From the NCBI GenBank assembly GCA_900541415.1, contig UQJP01000003.1, forward strand, positions 62,001 to 126,000: 64,000 nucleotides of DNA, written 5' to 3'. The notes beneath the pieces are model-generated. The model was given only the letters and a program-made list of their open reading frames with translations. It was not told the origin of the DNA and made no database searches. Within the stretch, counting starts at the first letter, position 1; the number at the start of each line of letters is the position of its first letter. Below, piece by piece: positions 8,516-16,670 of the stretch. The position numbers were made by a program, and so were the translations under genes. The stretch comes from an uncultured Odoribacter sp. Lineage in GTDB: Bacteria > Bacteroidota > Bacteroidia > Bacteroidales > Marinifilaceae.

Positions 8516-9757
8516 TTACGATTTATTTTCTTTTTTGATTTTCAATAAACTGCTATCCCCATAACTCAGGAAACGGAAATCATTTTCCAGGGCATAGGCA
8601 TACACCTTTTTCCAATCGTCGCCGATAGCTGCGGCTACCAGCAACAACAGGGTGCTTTGAGGTTGGTGGAAATTCGTAAACATGGCGTCGATCACCCGGA
8701 AACGGTATCCCGGCACAATAATAATCGTGGTTTGCGCTTTCAGCTCTTCCTGTCCGGTCTCGGCAAACCAGCCGGCAAGGGCTTTCATGGAATCCTGCAA
8801 GGAATAATGTCCCGGCAATTCATAGGCTTCCCACTGCCCTACGGAATAGAAATCTGCCATGCCTTCCAGCCGTTTTACACCCATCCAATACAAACTTTCC
8901 AGCGTACGGACGGAAGTCGTCCCTACGGCGATCAGCTCATCGGTTTTATTCTGCAAGCGGGCGATCAGCTCGCGCGACACGACGATATGCTCTGTGTGCA
9001 TATCATGCCCTCCGATTTTATCGGCTTTCACCGGGCGGAATGTCCCCGCTCCCACATGCAAAGTCAGCTCATGTATATTCACACCCTTTTCCCGTAATGC
9101 CGACAATATATTCTTACTAAAATGCAACCCGGCAGTAGGCGCGGCCACAGACCCTTCTTCCCTGGAATACACGGTTTGATAACGAATCTTATCCGATTCT
9201 TCCGATTCCCTGTTCAAATAAGGCGGTATCGGTATGCGTCCGCATCCTTCCAGCACTTCACTGAACGAAATATCCAAATCCCAGCTAAAACGCACAACGA
9301 CCTCCCCCCCTTGTTGCCCCGTCTTTTCCGCCGTCAGCATGCCTGTCTTCCCCCCGTGTTCAAAAGAACACCCGATCACACCGTCTTTCCATTTTTTCAG
9401 GTTACCTACCATGCAAATCCATTCACACGTATTCCGGGCAGCAAAGTTCCGGGCATAATCCGCAGGCTCGTGAGGTTCCAAACAAAAAATCTCAATATTA
9501 GCCCCGGTCGACTTCTTAAAAAAAATCCGGGCATGAATGACTTTCGTATTGTTAAAAACCAAAGACTGTCCGGCCTGTAATAGTTCTTTTGTGGCGGAAA
9601 AACATTTTTCACCGATCTGTCCTTCATTATATATCAACAGTTTAGAGGCATCACGTTCCTCCAAAGGGAATTTGGCGATCCGTTCATCCGGCAAATCATA
9701 CGTATAGTCCTCTATCCTGATATTTTTTAATTCATCCAGCACAAACAGCTTTTTCAT
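8516..9757 (-). CDS. queA: S-adenosylmethionine:tRNA ribosyltransferase-isomerase
   Basis: 413 aa from ATG at 9755-9757 (a TTG five codons upstream is less likely). It converts preQ1-tRNA to epoxyqueuosine-tRNA in the cytoplasm. Family text is visible throughout: YDLPDERIAKFPLEERDASKLL near the start (quoted here only as a landmark), NNTKVIHAR, AAPTAGLHFS and LHVGAGTFRPV in the centre, and FTNFHQPQSTLLLLV near the C-terminus. The length is slightly over the usual 350-ish because of an insert around residues 110-150. It has a good promoter (9804-9833) on the minus strand and leads a possible transcript with the GH89 gene. Confidence 0.95.
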   Translation of the reverse strand: MKKLFVLDELKNIRIEDYTYDLPDERIAKFPLEERDASKLLIYNEGQIGEKCFSATKELLQAGQSLVFNNTKVIHARIFFKKSTGANIEIFCLEPHEPADYARNFAARNTCEWICMVGNLKKWKDGVIGCSFEHGGKTGMLTAEKTGQQGGEVVVRFSWDLDISFSEVLEGCGRIPIPPYLNRESEESDKIRYQTVYSREEGSVAAPTAGLHFSKNILSALREKGVNIHELTLHVGAGTFRPVKADKIGGHDMHTEHIVVSRELIARLQNKTDELIAVGTTSVRTLESLYWMGVKRLEGMADFYSVGQWEAYELPGHYSLQDSMKALAGWFAETGQEELKAQTTIIIVPGYRFRVIDAMFTNFHQPQSTLLLLVAAAIGDDWKKVYAYALENDFRFLSYGDSSLLKIKKENKS

Positions 9758-9803
9758 TTTGACATTTAACAATATTGTTCTATTTTTACTAACCTAATCT
9801 TGA

Positions 9804-9833
9804 CAAAGGTAACAAGGAAAGGGCAAAAGCAAA
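9804..9833 (-). promoter_or_regulatory. queA promoter
   Basis: On the minus strand, TTTG (9830-9833) is followed after 18 nt by TACCTTTG (9804-9811). The predicted start of transcription is near 9795, about 40 nt before the queA ATG. Confidence 0.65.
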
Positions 9834-10004
9834 AAATTAACGGGAAAAAGTGAAGGAAATCATGCGAAAATACGATCTGAAATACCGGATAAACCCATTT
9901 TCTCAAGTTCCTGCCTATGAGAACAAAAAGGTAACCAAACACCCCCGGTTTCAGTAAAAGCAAAATACCTCCTGCTCTTCGGATGTATAAATGAAACAAC
10001 AACT

Positions 10005-10775
10005 ATGAAAACGAAAAAAGACATTGTAGAAAACTGGCTTCCGCGATACACAGGACGAGCGTTAAAAGATTTTACCAAATACATTATTCTGACTAATTTC
10101 GAATACTACCTCGACCTGTTTTCCGAAATGTACGATGAGCCGATCATCGGGGTCGACAAAACGATGCCCAGCGTTTCCCACGACGGGATCACGCTTATCA
10201 ATTTCGGGATGGGCAGCCCCAATGCCGCCACGATCCTCGATCTGCTTTCGGCTATCGAAGTGGAAGCCATCCTGTTTTTAGGAAAATGCGGCGGAATTAA
10301 AGAAAAAAATTCCGTAGGGGATTATATCCTGCCGATAGCCGCCATCAAAGGGGAAGGAACCTCTAATGATTATCTTCCCCACGAAGTTCCGGCGCTCCCG
10401 GCTTTCAGCCTGCAAAAAGCCTGTTCCAAAGCAATCTCGAACCACGGCAGGCAATACTATACCGGAGTGGTATACACCACAAACCGCAGGGTGTGGGAAT
10501 TCGACGACCAATTCAAAGAATACCTGCGTAAAACCCGGGCGATGGCCGTAGATATGGAAACGGCCACCATTTTCACCGTAGGGTTTGCCAACCGGATACC
10601 GACGGGCGCTTTGTTGCTGGTGTCCGACCGCCCCATGATCTCGGATGGTATCAAAACGGCGGAATCCGACAAGCAGGTCACTCAAAATTTTGTGAAGCAG
10701 CATCTGGAAATCGGCATTGAAGCCCTGAATAATATTAAAGATAAAAATTATTCGGTCAAGCACCTGATTTTTTAA
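10005..10775 (+). CDS. amn: AMP nucleosidase
   Basis: 256 aa, the short Bacteroidetes form of Amn. It resembles nucleoside phosphorylase (PNP/UDP family) folds: FGMGSPNAATILDLL and FLGKCGGI for phosphate/ribose binding, and AVDMETATIFTVGF with the Met-Glu pair typical of ribose recognition. It ends with LLVSDRPM. The reaction is AMP + H2O to adenine + ribose 5-phosphate, a purine-pool function. Its 5' region (9834-10004) is divergent from queA and shows no convincing -7 box. The DUF1573 gene follows after 25 nt, suggesting co-transcription. Confidence 0.9.
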   Translation: MKTKKDIVENWLPRYTGRALKDFTKYIILTNFEYYLDLFSEMYDEPIIGVDKTMPSVSHDGITLINFGMGSPNAATILDLLSAIEVEAILFLGKCGGIKEKNSVGDYILPIAAIKGEGTSNDYLPHEVPALPAFSLQKACSKAISNHGRQYYTGVVYTTNRRVWEFDDQFKEYLRKTRAMAVDMETATIFTVGFANRIPTGALLLVSDRPMISDGIKTAESDKQVTQNFVKQHLEIGIEALNNIKDKNYSVKHLIF

Positions 10776-10800
10776 ACTCATAAAACCGTTCCGATCTTCC

Positions 10801-11241
10801 ATGTCCCACGCCAATACGCAGACCATATACACACAGTCTTTCCGGAGGATTGCCTTGTTCACGTTCACCTGTTGCGCCATGCTGCTTCTGTCCTGCAAAG
10901 AAAAGCAAGACAAGAAAAATACCCAGGTTGCCGACACCCAGGTGGAATTCACCAAAAAATCATTCGACTTCGGCAATATCACCGAAGGGGAAACGGTCAG
11001 CCATACTTTCTTTTTCAAGAATACGGGCGAACACAATCTGATTATCCGTAATATTGAAACCGGATGCGGCTGTACCACCGTAAACCATTCCGAGAAGCCT
11101 GTGAAACCCGGAAAAGAAGGAAAAATCGAAATTGCATTCAACTCTTCGGGCAGATACGGAAAACAATACAAAGAAATCAGTATATTTGCAAATGTTCCGC
11201 AAAAGAAAATCACGCTGAACTTTACAGCAAACGTAAAATAG
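10801..11241 (+). CDS. DUF1573 lipoprotein
   Basis: 146 aa. A slightly long basic N-terminus precedes a hydrophobic stretch ending in lipobox LLSC-K (Cys about residue 32). The mature part is one DUF1573 immunoglobulin-like domain: KKSFDFGNITEGETVSHTF, then ETGCGCTTVNHSEKPVKPG, then an FNSSGRYGKQYKEI strand. The domain is widespread in Bacteroidetes envelopes, with no assigned biochemical role. It lies between amn and yajC; the 42-nt gap to yajC is AT-rich and could carry a weak promoter. Confidence 0.88.
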   Translation: MSHANTQTIYTQSFRRIALFTFTCCAMLLLSCKEKQDKKNTQVADTQVEFTKKSFDFGNITEGETVSHTFFFKNTGEHNLIIRNIETGCGCTTVNHSEKPVKPGKEGKIEIAFNSSGRYGKQYKEISIFANVPQKKITLNFTANVK

Positions 11242-11283
11242 AAATATATTATTTTATACTTTTAAAAATTAACGAAAACAATT

Positions 11284-11601
11284 ATGAACACATTATTCAT
11301 CGTATTGCAACAAGCTGCAGCTCAAGGTGGCGGTTTAATGAGCTTTCTGCCCTTAATCCTGATCATCGTGGTATTTTGGTTCTTTATGATCCGCCCGCAG
11401 ATGAAAAGACAAAAAGAGCTGAAAAATTTCCGGGAATCGTTACAAAAAGGAGATAAAGTGGTTACCACCGGAGGCATTTACGGAAAAGTAGCAGAAATCC
11501 AGGACTATTACGTGATTCTGGAAGTAGAAGGACAAGTTCGTTTGAAAATAGACAAATCTGCTGTGATTAAAGATATGACCGACGCTACTCCGTCGAAATA
11601 A
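11284..11601 (+). CDS. yajC: Sec translocon accessory subunit YajC
   Basis: 105 aa. It is a single-span inner-membrane protein: FLPLILIIVVFWFFMIRPQ is the transmembrane segment ending with the signature MIRPQMKRQKE. A cytoplasmic domain with GDKVVTTGGIYGKVAEI follows. It works with SecDF to assist secretion. In Bacteroidales it commonly precedes ybbR and coaE, exactly as here. It is followed by a terminator-like hairpin (11609-11650), so the downstream pair may be reached only by read-through. Confidence 0.95.
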   Translation: MNTLFIVLQQAAAQGGGLMSFLPLILIIVVFWFFMIRPQMKRQKELKNFRESLQKGDKVVTTGGIYGKVAEIQDYYVILEVEGQVRLKIDKSAVIKDMTDATPSK

Positions 11602-11608
11602 AAAATAT

Positions 11609-11650
11609 CCCGATAAGACCGGATCACTTCGGTTTTATCGGGTTTATTTC
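11609..11650 (+). terminator. Hairpin terminator after yajC
   Basis: CCCGATAA (11609-11616) pairs with TTATCGGG (11635-11642), with an inner ACCG/CGGT helix, followed by TTTATTT. It lies within the yajC-ybbR interval and so may attenuate the operon. Confidence 0.75.
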
Positions 11651-11668
11651 ACCCCTTCACACATCATT

Positions 11669-12658
11669 ATGCCGCGTATCGTAAACCGATTTGTAAAATT
11701 TATAAAGAAAAACAATTTCCGAATCGACCGGAACATTATCACCTATCTGATTTGTGTGGTAATTGCTACGATATTATGGTTTCTCAACGCTTTAAACAAA
11801 GATTATACGGCAGTTATTTCCTATCCGGTGAAATATGTGAATCTGCCACAGGGCAAACATTTAGTGACCGACCTGCCCTCCACCCTCTCGCTGGAAGTCA
11901 AGGCGAAAGGATTTGCGCTGCTCGGCCACCGGATCAGCACTTCGTTCCTGCCCATCACCTTCAATGTAAACACATACAGTAATCATTTACTGGAAAAAGA
12001 GGAAGTATTCGAATATACTTTAAACACCAACGAGATCAAAGATAAGATCAGCAGCCAGCTGAACACTGAAATCAAACTACTCGACATCACTCCGGCAACC
12101 ATAGAATTTAAATTTGCACAATCCGTTGAAAAAATGGTAGCCATCCGCCCGGTAGTGAGCTATACTTTAAAACGGCAATACATTTTAAACCAAATAACCG
12201 CAACCCCGGACAGTGTGCTGGTGAGCGGTCCCTCCACCGTCATCGACACCCTGCAATACGTTTCCACCAAACAAATCCGGCTGAAAGAACTTGGGAAAAG
12301 CGTCAGCAAAGAAGTGGAATTACTCCCTCTCCGGGGCTGTACCGTGGATGACATCACCGTGAAAGTGGAACTGGAGGTAGAACAATTTACAGAAACTAAA
12401 AAGACGGTCAAATTACAGGCACGCCATGTGCCCGAATCCTTGTATTTACGGTTATTTCCGGATAATATCAACATCACGTACGACGTTGGGTTAAGTAATT
12501 ACGAAAAGGTTTCGAATCAGGATTTTGAATTTTATGTGGACTACGACCAGACAAAATCGTCCACTTTCCTCGACGTGAAAGTGGGAAAAGTCCCGGCTTA
12601 TATCAAAAATTTAGTGTACTCTCCGCAAAAAGTCGAATATATCATAGAACGGAAATAA
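11669..12658 (+). CDS. YbbR-like domain protein
   Basis: 329 aa. One N-terminal membrane anchor (IITYLICVVIATILWFLNAL, about residues 20-40) precedes YbbR-type repeats: YPVKYVNLPQGKHL, then SLEVKAKGFALLG, then later beta-rich repeats with VSGPSTVIDTLQYV. In Firmicutes the YbbR protein CdaR controls the diadenylate cyclase; no cyclase gene is in this window, so that link is inference. The stop codon is separated from the coaE ATG by a single base, indicating translational coupling. Confidence 0.88.
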   Translation: MPRIVNRFVKFIKKNNFRIDRNIITYLICVVIATILWFLNALNKDYTAVISYPVKYVNLPQGKHLVTDLPSTLSLEVKAKGFALLGHRISTSFLPITFNVNTYSNHLLEKEEVFEYTLNTNEIKDKISSQLNTEIKLLDITPATIEFKFAQSVEKMVAIRPVVSYTLKRQYILNQITATPDSVLVSGPSTVIDTLQYVSTKQIRLKELGKSVSKEVELLPLRGCTVDDITVKVELEVEQFTETKKTVKLQARHVPESLYLRLFPDNINITYDVGLSNYEKVSNQDFEFYVDYDQTKSSTFLDVKVGKVPAYIKNLVYSPQKVEYIIERK

Positions 12659-12659
12659 G

Positions 12660-13253
12660 ATGCTGAAAATCGGACTGACAGGAGGAATCGGATCAGGAAA
12701 AACAACGATCGCCCGTGTTTTGGAACATTTGGGCTATAAGGTTTATATTGCCGATTCCCAGGCATCCCGGCTGATGAATTCCGATCCGCAACTCCGTGAT
12801 GAATTATCGATGGCTTTCGGAAAAGATATTTACACCGCAGCACATCAGATCGACAAGAAAAAATTAGCCTCTCTCATTTTTAACAATCGGGAAGCCTTGC
12901 AGCAAATCAACCGCATTGTACACCCGAAGGTAGTAGCCGATTTCAACCGCTGGAGTGAAAAACAACCGGGCGAATTTATCTTTTTCGAGTCGGCCATTTT
13001 ATTTGAAGCGGGCTTGGAAAAAACGGTGGACTACATCATTTGTGTATATGCTTCCCTCGAGACCCGCCTGAAAAGGGTGATGGAACGCGACCAGGCCACC
13101 GAAGAAAAAGTGAGGGAACGTATAGCGAATCAAATGAACGACGAAGAAAAATGCCGGAGGTCGGATTTCACCGTTTATACAGACAGTCCGGCGATGGTGC
13201 TGGAGCAAATAGACTCCCTGATCGGAATATTAAAAAACAAAACGAAAGTATAA
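12660..13253 (+). CDS. coaE: Dephospho-CoA kinase
   Basis: 197 aa. It catalyses the last step of coenzyme A synthesis (3'-phosphorylation of dephospho-CoA). The P-loop GLTGGIGSGKTT is at residues 5-16, YIADSQASRLM carries the substrate-binding Asp, HPKVVADFNRW is the lid region, and RLKRVMERDQAT is a late helix. Length and order are normal for the family. A small terminator follows at 13256. Confidence 0.96.
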   Translation: MLKIGLTGGIGSGKTTIARVLEHLGYKVYIADSQASRLMNSDPQLRDELSMAFGKDIYTAAHQIDKKKLASLIFNNREALQQINRIVHPKVVADFNRWSEKQPGEFIFFESAILFEAGLEKTVDYIICVYASLETRLKRVMERDQATEEKVRERIANQMNDEEKCRRSDFTVYTDSPAMVLEQIDSLIGILKNKTKV

Positions 13254-13255
13254 CC

Positions 13256-13278
13256 AGCCTCCAATAAGAGGCTTTTTA
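13256..13278 (+). terminator. Short terminator after coaE
   Basis: AGCCTC (13256-13261) and GAGGCT (13268-13273) around a 6-nt loop, followed by TTTT. The stem is only 6 bp. Confidence 0.6.
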
Positions 13279-13287
13279 TCATAAATT

Positions 13288-14019
13288 ATGGCAAAATTTG
13301 GAAAATGGATCGGAGCCGGAATAGGCTTCGTCGCAGGAGGCCCACTGGGCGCTTTACTGGGTTTGTTTATCGGCTCGATGTTCGATAATATACAAGTGAT
13401 TCCTGTAAATCAGGCTCCCGGAGGGATGCACCAAACGGGACGGGGCGATTTTATGTTCAGCCTCACGGTGTTGGCCACAGCCATGATGAAAGCCGACGGC
13501 AAGATCACCCGTATAGAACTCGATTTTGTCAAAGCATTCCTGAGAAGGAATTTCGGAGATGAGGCGACCCGGGAAGCCCTGCAAATGATTAAAGAACTCA
13601 GCACGCGGGAAATCCCTTTAGCGGACGTATGCCAGCAAATCCGGTTCAATATGGATACCCCTTCCCGCACTCAGTTGCTATATTTCCTGTTCGGCATCGC
13701 CAAAGCCGACGGGAATGTCTGTGAACCGGAAATCAAATTGCTCACGAACATCGCCAGCATGCTGGGAATCGACACGGTTACCTTCAACTCGATCAAATCG
13801 ATGTATTACGACGACCTGAATTCCGCTTATCAAATTTTAGGGGTAGACAGCAATGTGAGCGATGAGGAGCTGAAAAAAGCCTATCGGAAAATAGCCATGG
13901 AAAACCATCCCGACAAAGTGGGACATTTAGGGGAAGACGTAAGAAAAGCGGCAGAAGAAAAGTTCACCTCGATCAATTTGGCCTACGATAAAATCAAAAA
14001 GCAGAGAGGGATTAATTAA
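13288..14019 (+). CDS. TerB/DjlA-type J-domain co-chaperone
   Basis: 243 aa. A Gly-rich N-terminal hydrophobic segment (GAGIGFVAGGPLGALLGLFIG) probably inserts in the membrane, as in DjlA. Residues about 50-165 form a helical TerB-like domain (MMKADGKITRIELDFV and IAKADGNVCEPEIKLL repeats). The last 65 residues form a J domain with the DnaK-stimulating tripeptide in ENHPDKV. It is a predicted membrane-associated DnaK partner. It lies in line with coaE but after a weak terminator. Confidence 0.88.
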   Translation: MAKFGKWIGAGIGFVAGGPLGALLGLFIGSMFDNIQVIPVNQAPGGMHQTGRGDFMFSLTVLATAMMKADGKITRIELDFVKAFLRRNFGDEATREALQMIKELSTREIPLADVCQQIRFNMDTPSRTQLLYFLFGIAKADGNVCEPEIKLLTNIASMLGIDTVTFNSIKSMYYDDLNSAYQILGVDSNVSDEELKKAYRKIAMENHPDKVGHLGEDVRKAAEEKFTSINLAYDKIKKQRGIN

Positions 14020-14058
14020 TTTTCAATTTCACGGCTTTTAATTCTCGATTAATTAAAG

Positions 14059-14066
14059 TAGTTTTG
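14059..14066 (+). promoter_or_regulatory. -7 element TAGTTTTG
   Basis: Matches TAnnTTTG, 34 nt upstream of the DUF5606 start. Only a T-rich stretch is present at the -33 position. Confidence 0.5.
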
Positions 14067-14099
14067 CGGCTCGTTTGTAAAATCTCTAAATAAAACACT

Positions 14100-14510
14100 A
14101 TGTTGAAAGAAATTTTATCTATCTCCGGAAAACCCGGTTTACAAAAATTGATCAGCAATTCTTCTAACGCCATCATTGTAGAATCGCTCATCGACGGAAA
14201 GCGGTTTCCGGCTTATTCCAATTCAAAGATCATTGCTCTTGAAGATATTTCTATATATACGGAAAACGAAGACCTGCCTTTAAAAGAGGTGTTCAAACGT
14301 ATTTACGAGAAACAAAACGGGGCATCGGCCTTAAATCACAAAGACGCAAGTGAAAATATCGTTACTTATTTTGGAGAAATCGTGCCGGAATACGATAAAG
14401 ACCGGGTGTATGTTTCCGACATGCGGAAAATCATCCAGTGGTACAATCTCCTGAATGAAAAAGGCTACCTGAATTTCCAGGAAGAAGAAAAAGAAGAAGA
14501 AAGTAAATAA
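14100..14510 (+). CDS. DUF5606 protein
   Basis: 136 aa, soluble, acidic at the C-terminus (EEEKEEESK). It opens with LKEILSISGKPGLQKLISN followed by a small barrel-like region (IVESLIDGKRFPAYSNSKI). I recognise this as the conserved Bacteroidetes DUF5606 family; no function is known. It has its own -7 element and a terminator directly after the stop. Confidence 0.8.
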   Translation: MLKEILSISGKPGLQKLISNSSNAIIVESLIDGKRFPAYSNSKIIALEDISIYTENEDLPLKEVFKRIYEKQNGASALNHKDASENIVTYFGEIVPEYDKDRVYVSDMRKIIQWYNLLNEKGYLNFQEEEKEEESK

Positions 14511-14529
14511 CAGGCTTTACCTGAAAAAT

Positions 14530-14574
14530 ATATAGCAATGGCTCCGGCAACACGAGACATTGCTATATTTATTT
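14530..14574 (+). terminator. Terminator after the DUF5606 gene
   Basis: Perfect 11-bp stem ATATAGCAATG (14530-14540) / CATTGCTATAT (14558-14568), a 17-nt loop, then TTATTT. An ATG inside the stem opens a longer frame for the next gene, which argues against that longer start. Confidence 0.8.
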
Positions 14575-14591
14575 ACACACAGTTATCCCTT

Positions 14592-15287
14592 ATGTTCCAA
14601 TTTAAACAATTCACCGTACGTCAGGATCGCGCCGCCATGAAAGTGGGGACAGACGGAGTTTTGCTCGGAGCCTGGGCAGAGCCGGACAAAGCCCGGTTTG
14701 TGCTGGATATTGGAACAGGAACAGGATTATTGGCTTTAATGTCGGCCCAGCGTAATCCGGAAGCATCGATCGATGCCATCGAAATCGAGCCGGAAGCCGC
14801 AGTACAGGCGCAGGAAAATGTAAAAAACAGCCCCTGGGCTGACCGGATCCGGGTACATCCCATATCTTTATTCGATTTTTTCCCGCCTCAAACTTACGAT
14901 TGCATCTTATGCAACCCTCCGTTTTTCAATAACTCCACTAAAAACCCCGATGCCAGCCGGACTTTGGCCCGGCATTCCGATTCCCTACCACACGGGGCAT
15001 TGCTTGGGGCGGTTGTCCGGTTACTGAAAGAAAACGGCTTTTTTTATATCATTCTTCCCACGGAGGAAGCAACCGCTTTCATCCGGCTGGCCGGAGAACA
15101 CGGATTACACTTATCGCGCCTCACCCGGGTATTACCCAATCCGGGCAAAGCCCCTAAACGCTATTTAATGAAATTCGGCTTTGCCAATATCCCGGCACAA
15201 ACCGACGAACTGGTCATCGAGATTTCAAGGCACGAATACACCCCGGAATATATTCAACTGACCCGGGATTTTTATTTGAATCTGTAA
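14592..15287 (+). CDS. trmN6: tRNA1(Val) (adenine37-N6)-methyltransferase, TrmN6/YfiC type
   Basis: 231 aa from ATG 14592 (MFQFKQFTVRQDRAAMKVGT); the longer frame from 14538 begins inside a terminator stem. It is a SAM-dependent N6-adenine methyltransferase of tRNA. Motif I is DIGTGTGLLALM (about residue 40) and the catalytic NPPF motif is at about 106 (CNPPFFNNS). The KVGTDGVLLGAWA region is typical of the YfiC subfamily. Length is normal. A gene desert with a leader/terminator element follows. Confidence 0.9.
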   Translation: MFQFKQFTVRQDRAAMKVGTDGVLLGAWAEPDKARFVLDIGTGTGLLALMSAQRNPEASIDAIEIEPEAAVQAQENVKNSPWADRIRVHPISLFDFFPPQTYDCILCNPPFFNNSTKNPDASRTLARHSDSLPHGALLGAVVRLLKENGFFYIILPTEEATAFIRLAGEHGLHLSRLTRVLPNPGKAPKRYLMKFGFANIPAQTDELVIEISRHEYTPEYIQLTRDFYLNL

Positions 15288-15390
15288 CCGAATCCGGCAA
15301 AACACTTACATTTAAGATAATTTACCTTTTACCTCCTAACGAACTGAAACTTTTAACGAAGTCTTAACTCACCACTTTGCCCGGCAAATA

Positions 15391-15398
15391 TATCTTTG
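15391..15398 (+). promoter_or_regulatory. -7 element TATCTTTG ahead of the leader ORF
   Basis: Exact match to TAnnTTTG. Predicted transcription start is near 15405, about 20 nt before the short leader ORF. No clear -33 TTTG is at the expected distance. Confidence 0.55.
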
Positions 15399-15424
15399 CC
15401 ACTACAAAACAGAGAAATAAAAAC

Positions 15425-15460
15425 ATGTTTTTTTTTCATAAGTTTGTATATTTAGGTTAG
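15425..15460 (+). CDS. Phe-rich leader peptide candidate
   Basis: An 11-residue ORF, MFFFHKFVYLG, between a -7 promoter box and a strong intrinsic terminator. Four of 11 residues are Phe, three of them consecutive TTT codons directly after the start, with one Tyr as well. The stop lies 12 nt before the terminator stem. This is the layout of an amino-acid attenuator leader, but the downstream gene is a ROK kinase, not an aromatic-biosynthesis gene. A chance T run cannot be excluded. Confidence 0.4.
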   Translation: MFFFHKFVYLG

Positions 15461-15472
15461 TAGTTAGTAATT

Positions 15473-15508
15473 AATAAGAGATCGGTTTTCGGTCTCTTAT
15501 TTTTTTTC
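15473..15508 (+). terminator. Terminator/attenuator upstream of the ROK glucokinase gene
   Basis: AATAAGAGA (15473-15481) pairs with TCTCTTATT (15493-15501), extended by a TCG/CGG inner helix, and followed by a run of eight T. It stands 101 nt before the next start codon and after the leader ORF. Confidence 0.85.
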
Positions 15509-15539
15509 TATATTTACTCCGTTTTTAAAGAATCGGGAT

Positions 15540-15555
15540 CATGCCCAATGGCATG
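15540..15555 (+). repeat. Small hairpin or operator CATGCC-CAAT-GGCATG
   Basis: Perfect 6-bp inverted repeat with a 4-nt spacer, in the leader between the terminator and the ROK gene. It could be an RNA hairpin or a repressor site. Confidence 0.35.
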
Positions 15556-15608
15556 CAAACGATGTAATAAACAACAACACAAATCTTACATAAAACAAAC
15601 AATCACTC

Positions 15609-16571
15609 ATGAAAAAAGAAGTCGCATTAGGAATCGATATAGGCGGAACAAACACTGTTTTCGGTTTTATCGACAGAGAAGGAAATTATTTAGCAGAAGG
15701 ACATATCCCTACCGCCAAACATGAAGATATTAGGGACTATTTAAAAGAATTGTATCTTGAAATAGAAAAAGTGCTCGATACCATTCGTTCGGAAGTGAAT
15801 TTAGTCGGCATCGGTATCGGTGCCCCTAACGGCAATTATTATAAAGGTTCTATCGACTTTGCCCCCAATCTTCCCTGGCACGACGTGATTCCTTTGTGCG
15901 ACCTGGTGAAAGAATTTTATCCCGAACTTCCGGTTTACCTGACCAACGATGCCAATGCCGCCGCAATCGGCGAAATGATATACGGAGGAGCCCAAGGCAT
16001 GAAAAATTTTATCATGGTGACTTTAGGCACCGGTTTGGGCAGCGGTTTCGTGGCAAACGGAGAACTGATCTACGGACACGACGGCTTTGCCGGAGAACTG
16101 GGGCATATCATTGTGTCGCCTAACGGACGCCAGTGCGGATGCGGACGCCACGGTTGCCTTGAAACCTATGTATCTGCCACCGGAGTGAAACGTACGGCTT
16201 ATAAAATGATGGCAAAATATAACTATCCGAGCGAGTTACGCGCCATTCCCTTCAACGAGATGACGGCAAAACGGGTGAGCGAGGCTGCCGCCAAAGGAGA
16301 TATGATTGCTATCAATACGTTTAAATATACCGGAAAAATGCTGGGAGAAGCATTAGCCAACATGGTAGCCATCACCAGCCCGGAAGCGATTTTCCTTATG
16401 GGAGGACTGGCACAGGCAGGTGACCTGCTTTTCGAGCCGACCAAAGACCATATGGAAATGAATATGTTGAAGATTTTCAGCAATAAAGTAAAATTATTAC
16501 CTTCCAAACTGACCAAAAATGTAGCCATCTACGGATCGGCCGCTTTGGTATGGAATGAACTGGAAAAATAA
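15609..16571 (+). CDS. ROK-family glucokinase
   Basis: 320 aa. The ATP-binding motif GIDIGGTNTVFGFID is at the start. NDANAAAIGE carries the catalytic Asp region, LGTGLGSGFVANGEL binds phosphate, and the ROK zinc signature reads CGCGRHGCLETYVSATG (about residue 178). It phosphorylates glucose or another aldohexose; ROK kinases also include ManNAc and fructose kinases, so the sugar is inferred. It is transcribed through, or from behind, the leader/terminator at 15391-15508 and is followed by a long-looped terminator. Confidence 0.9.
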   Translation: MKKEVALGIDIGGTNTVFGFIDREGNYLAEGHIPTAKHEDIRDYLKELYLEIEKVLDTIRSEVNLVGIGIGAPNGNYYKGSIDFAPNLPWHDVIPLCDLVKEFYPELPVYLTNDANAAAIGEMIYGGAQGMKNFIMVTLGTGLGSGFVANGELIYGHDGFAGELGHIIVSPNGRQCGCGRHGCLETYVSATGVKRTAYKMMAKYNYPSELRAIPFNEMTAKRVSEAAAKGDMIAINTFKYTGKMLGEALANMVAITSPEAIFLMGGLAQAGDLLFEPTKDHMEMNMLKIFSNKVKLLPSKLTKNVAIYGSAALVWNELEK

Positions 16572-16583
16572 TACCCTTAATCC

Positions 16584-16657
16584 AGCAACGGTTATGACGG
16601 CACAGGCGGGAATGGAACATCCTTTTTTCCGGACGGCTATCATAACCGTTGCTTTTT
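16584..16657 (+). terminator. Long-looped terminator after the ROK gene
   Basis: Perfect 14-bp stem AGCAACGGTTATGA / TCATAACCGTTGCT closing a 42-nt loop that itself contains GC-rich pairing segments, followed by a T tract. The loop is unusually long for an intrinsic terminator. Confidence 0.7.
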
Positions 16658-16670
16658 AATTCGTTTTCTA

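Noticed and set aside
10278..11213. 311-codon minus-strand ORF across amn and the DUF1573 gene
   Set aside because: Antisense shadow spanning two well-supported plus-strand genes and their spacer.
14538..14591. 18-codon N-terminal extension of the TrmN6-like protein
   Set aside because: Its ATG lies in the terminator stem of the preceding gene, and the family N-terminus begins at MFQFKQF.
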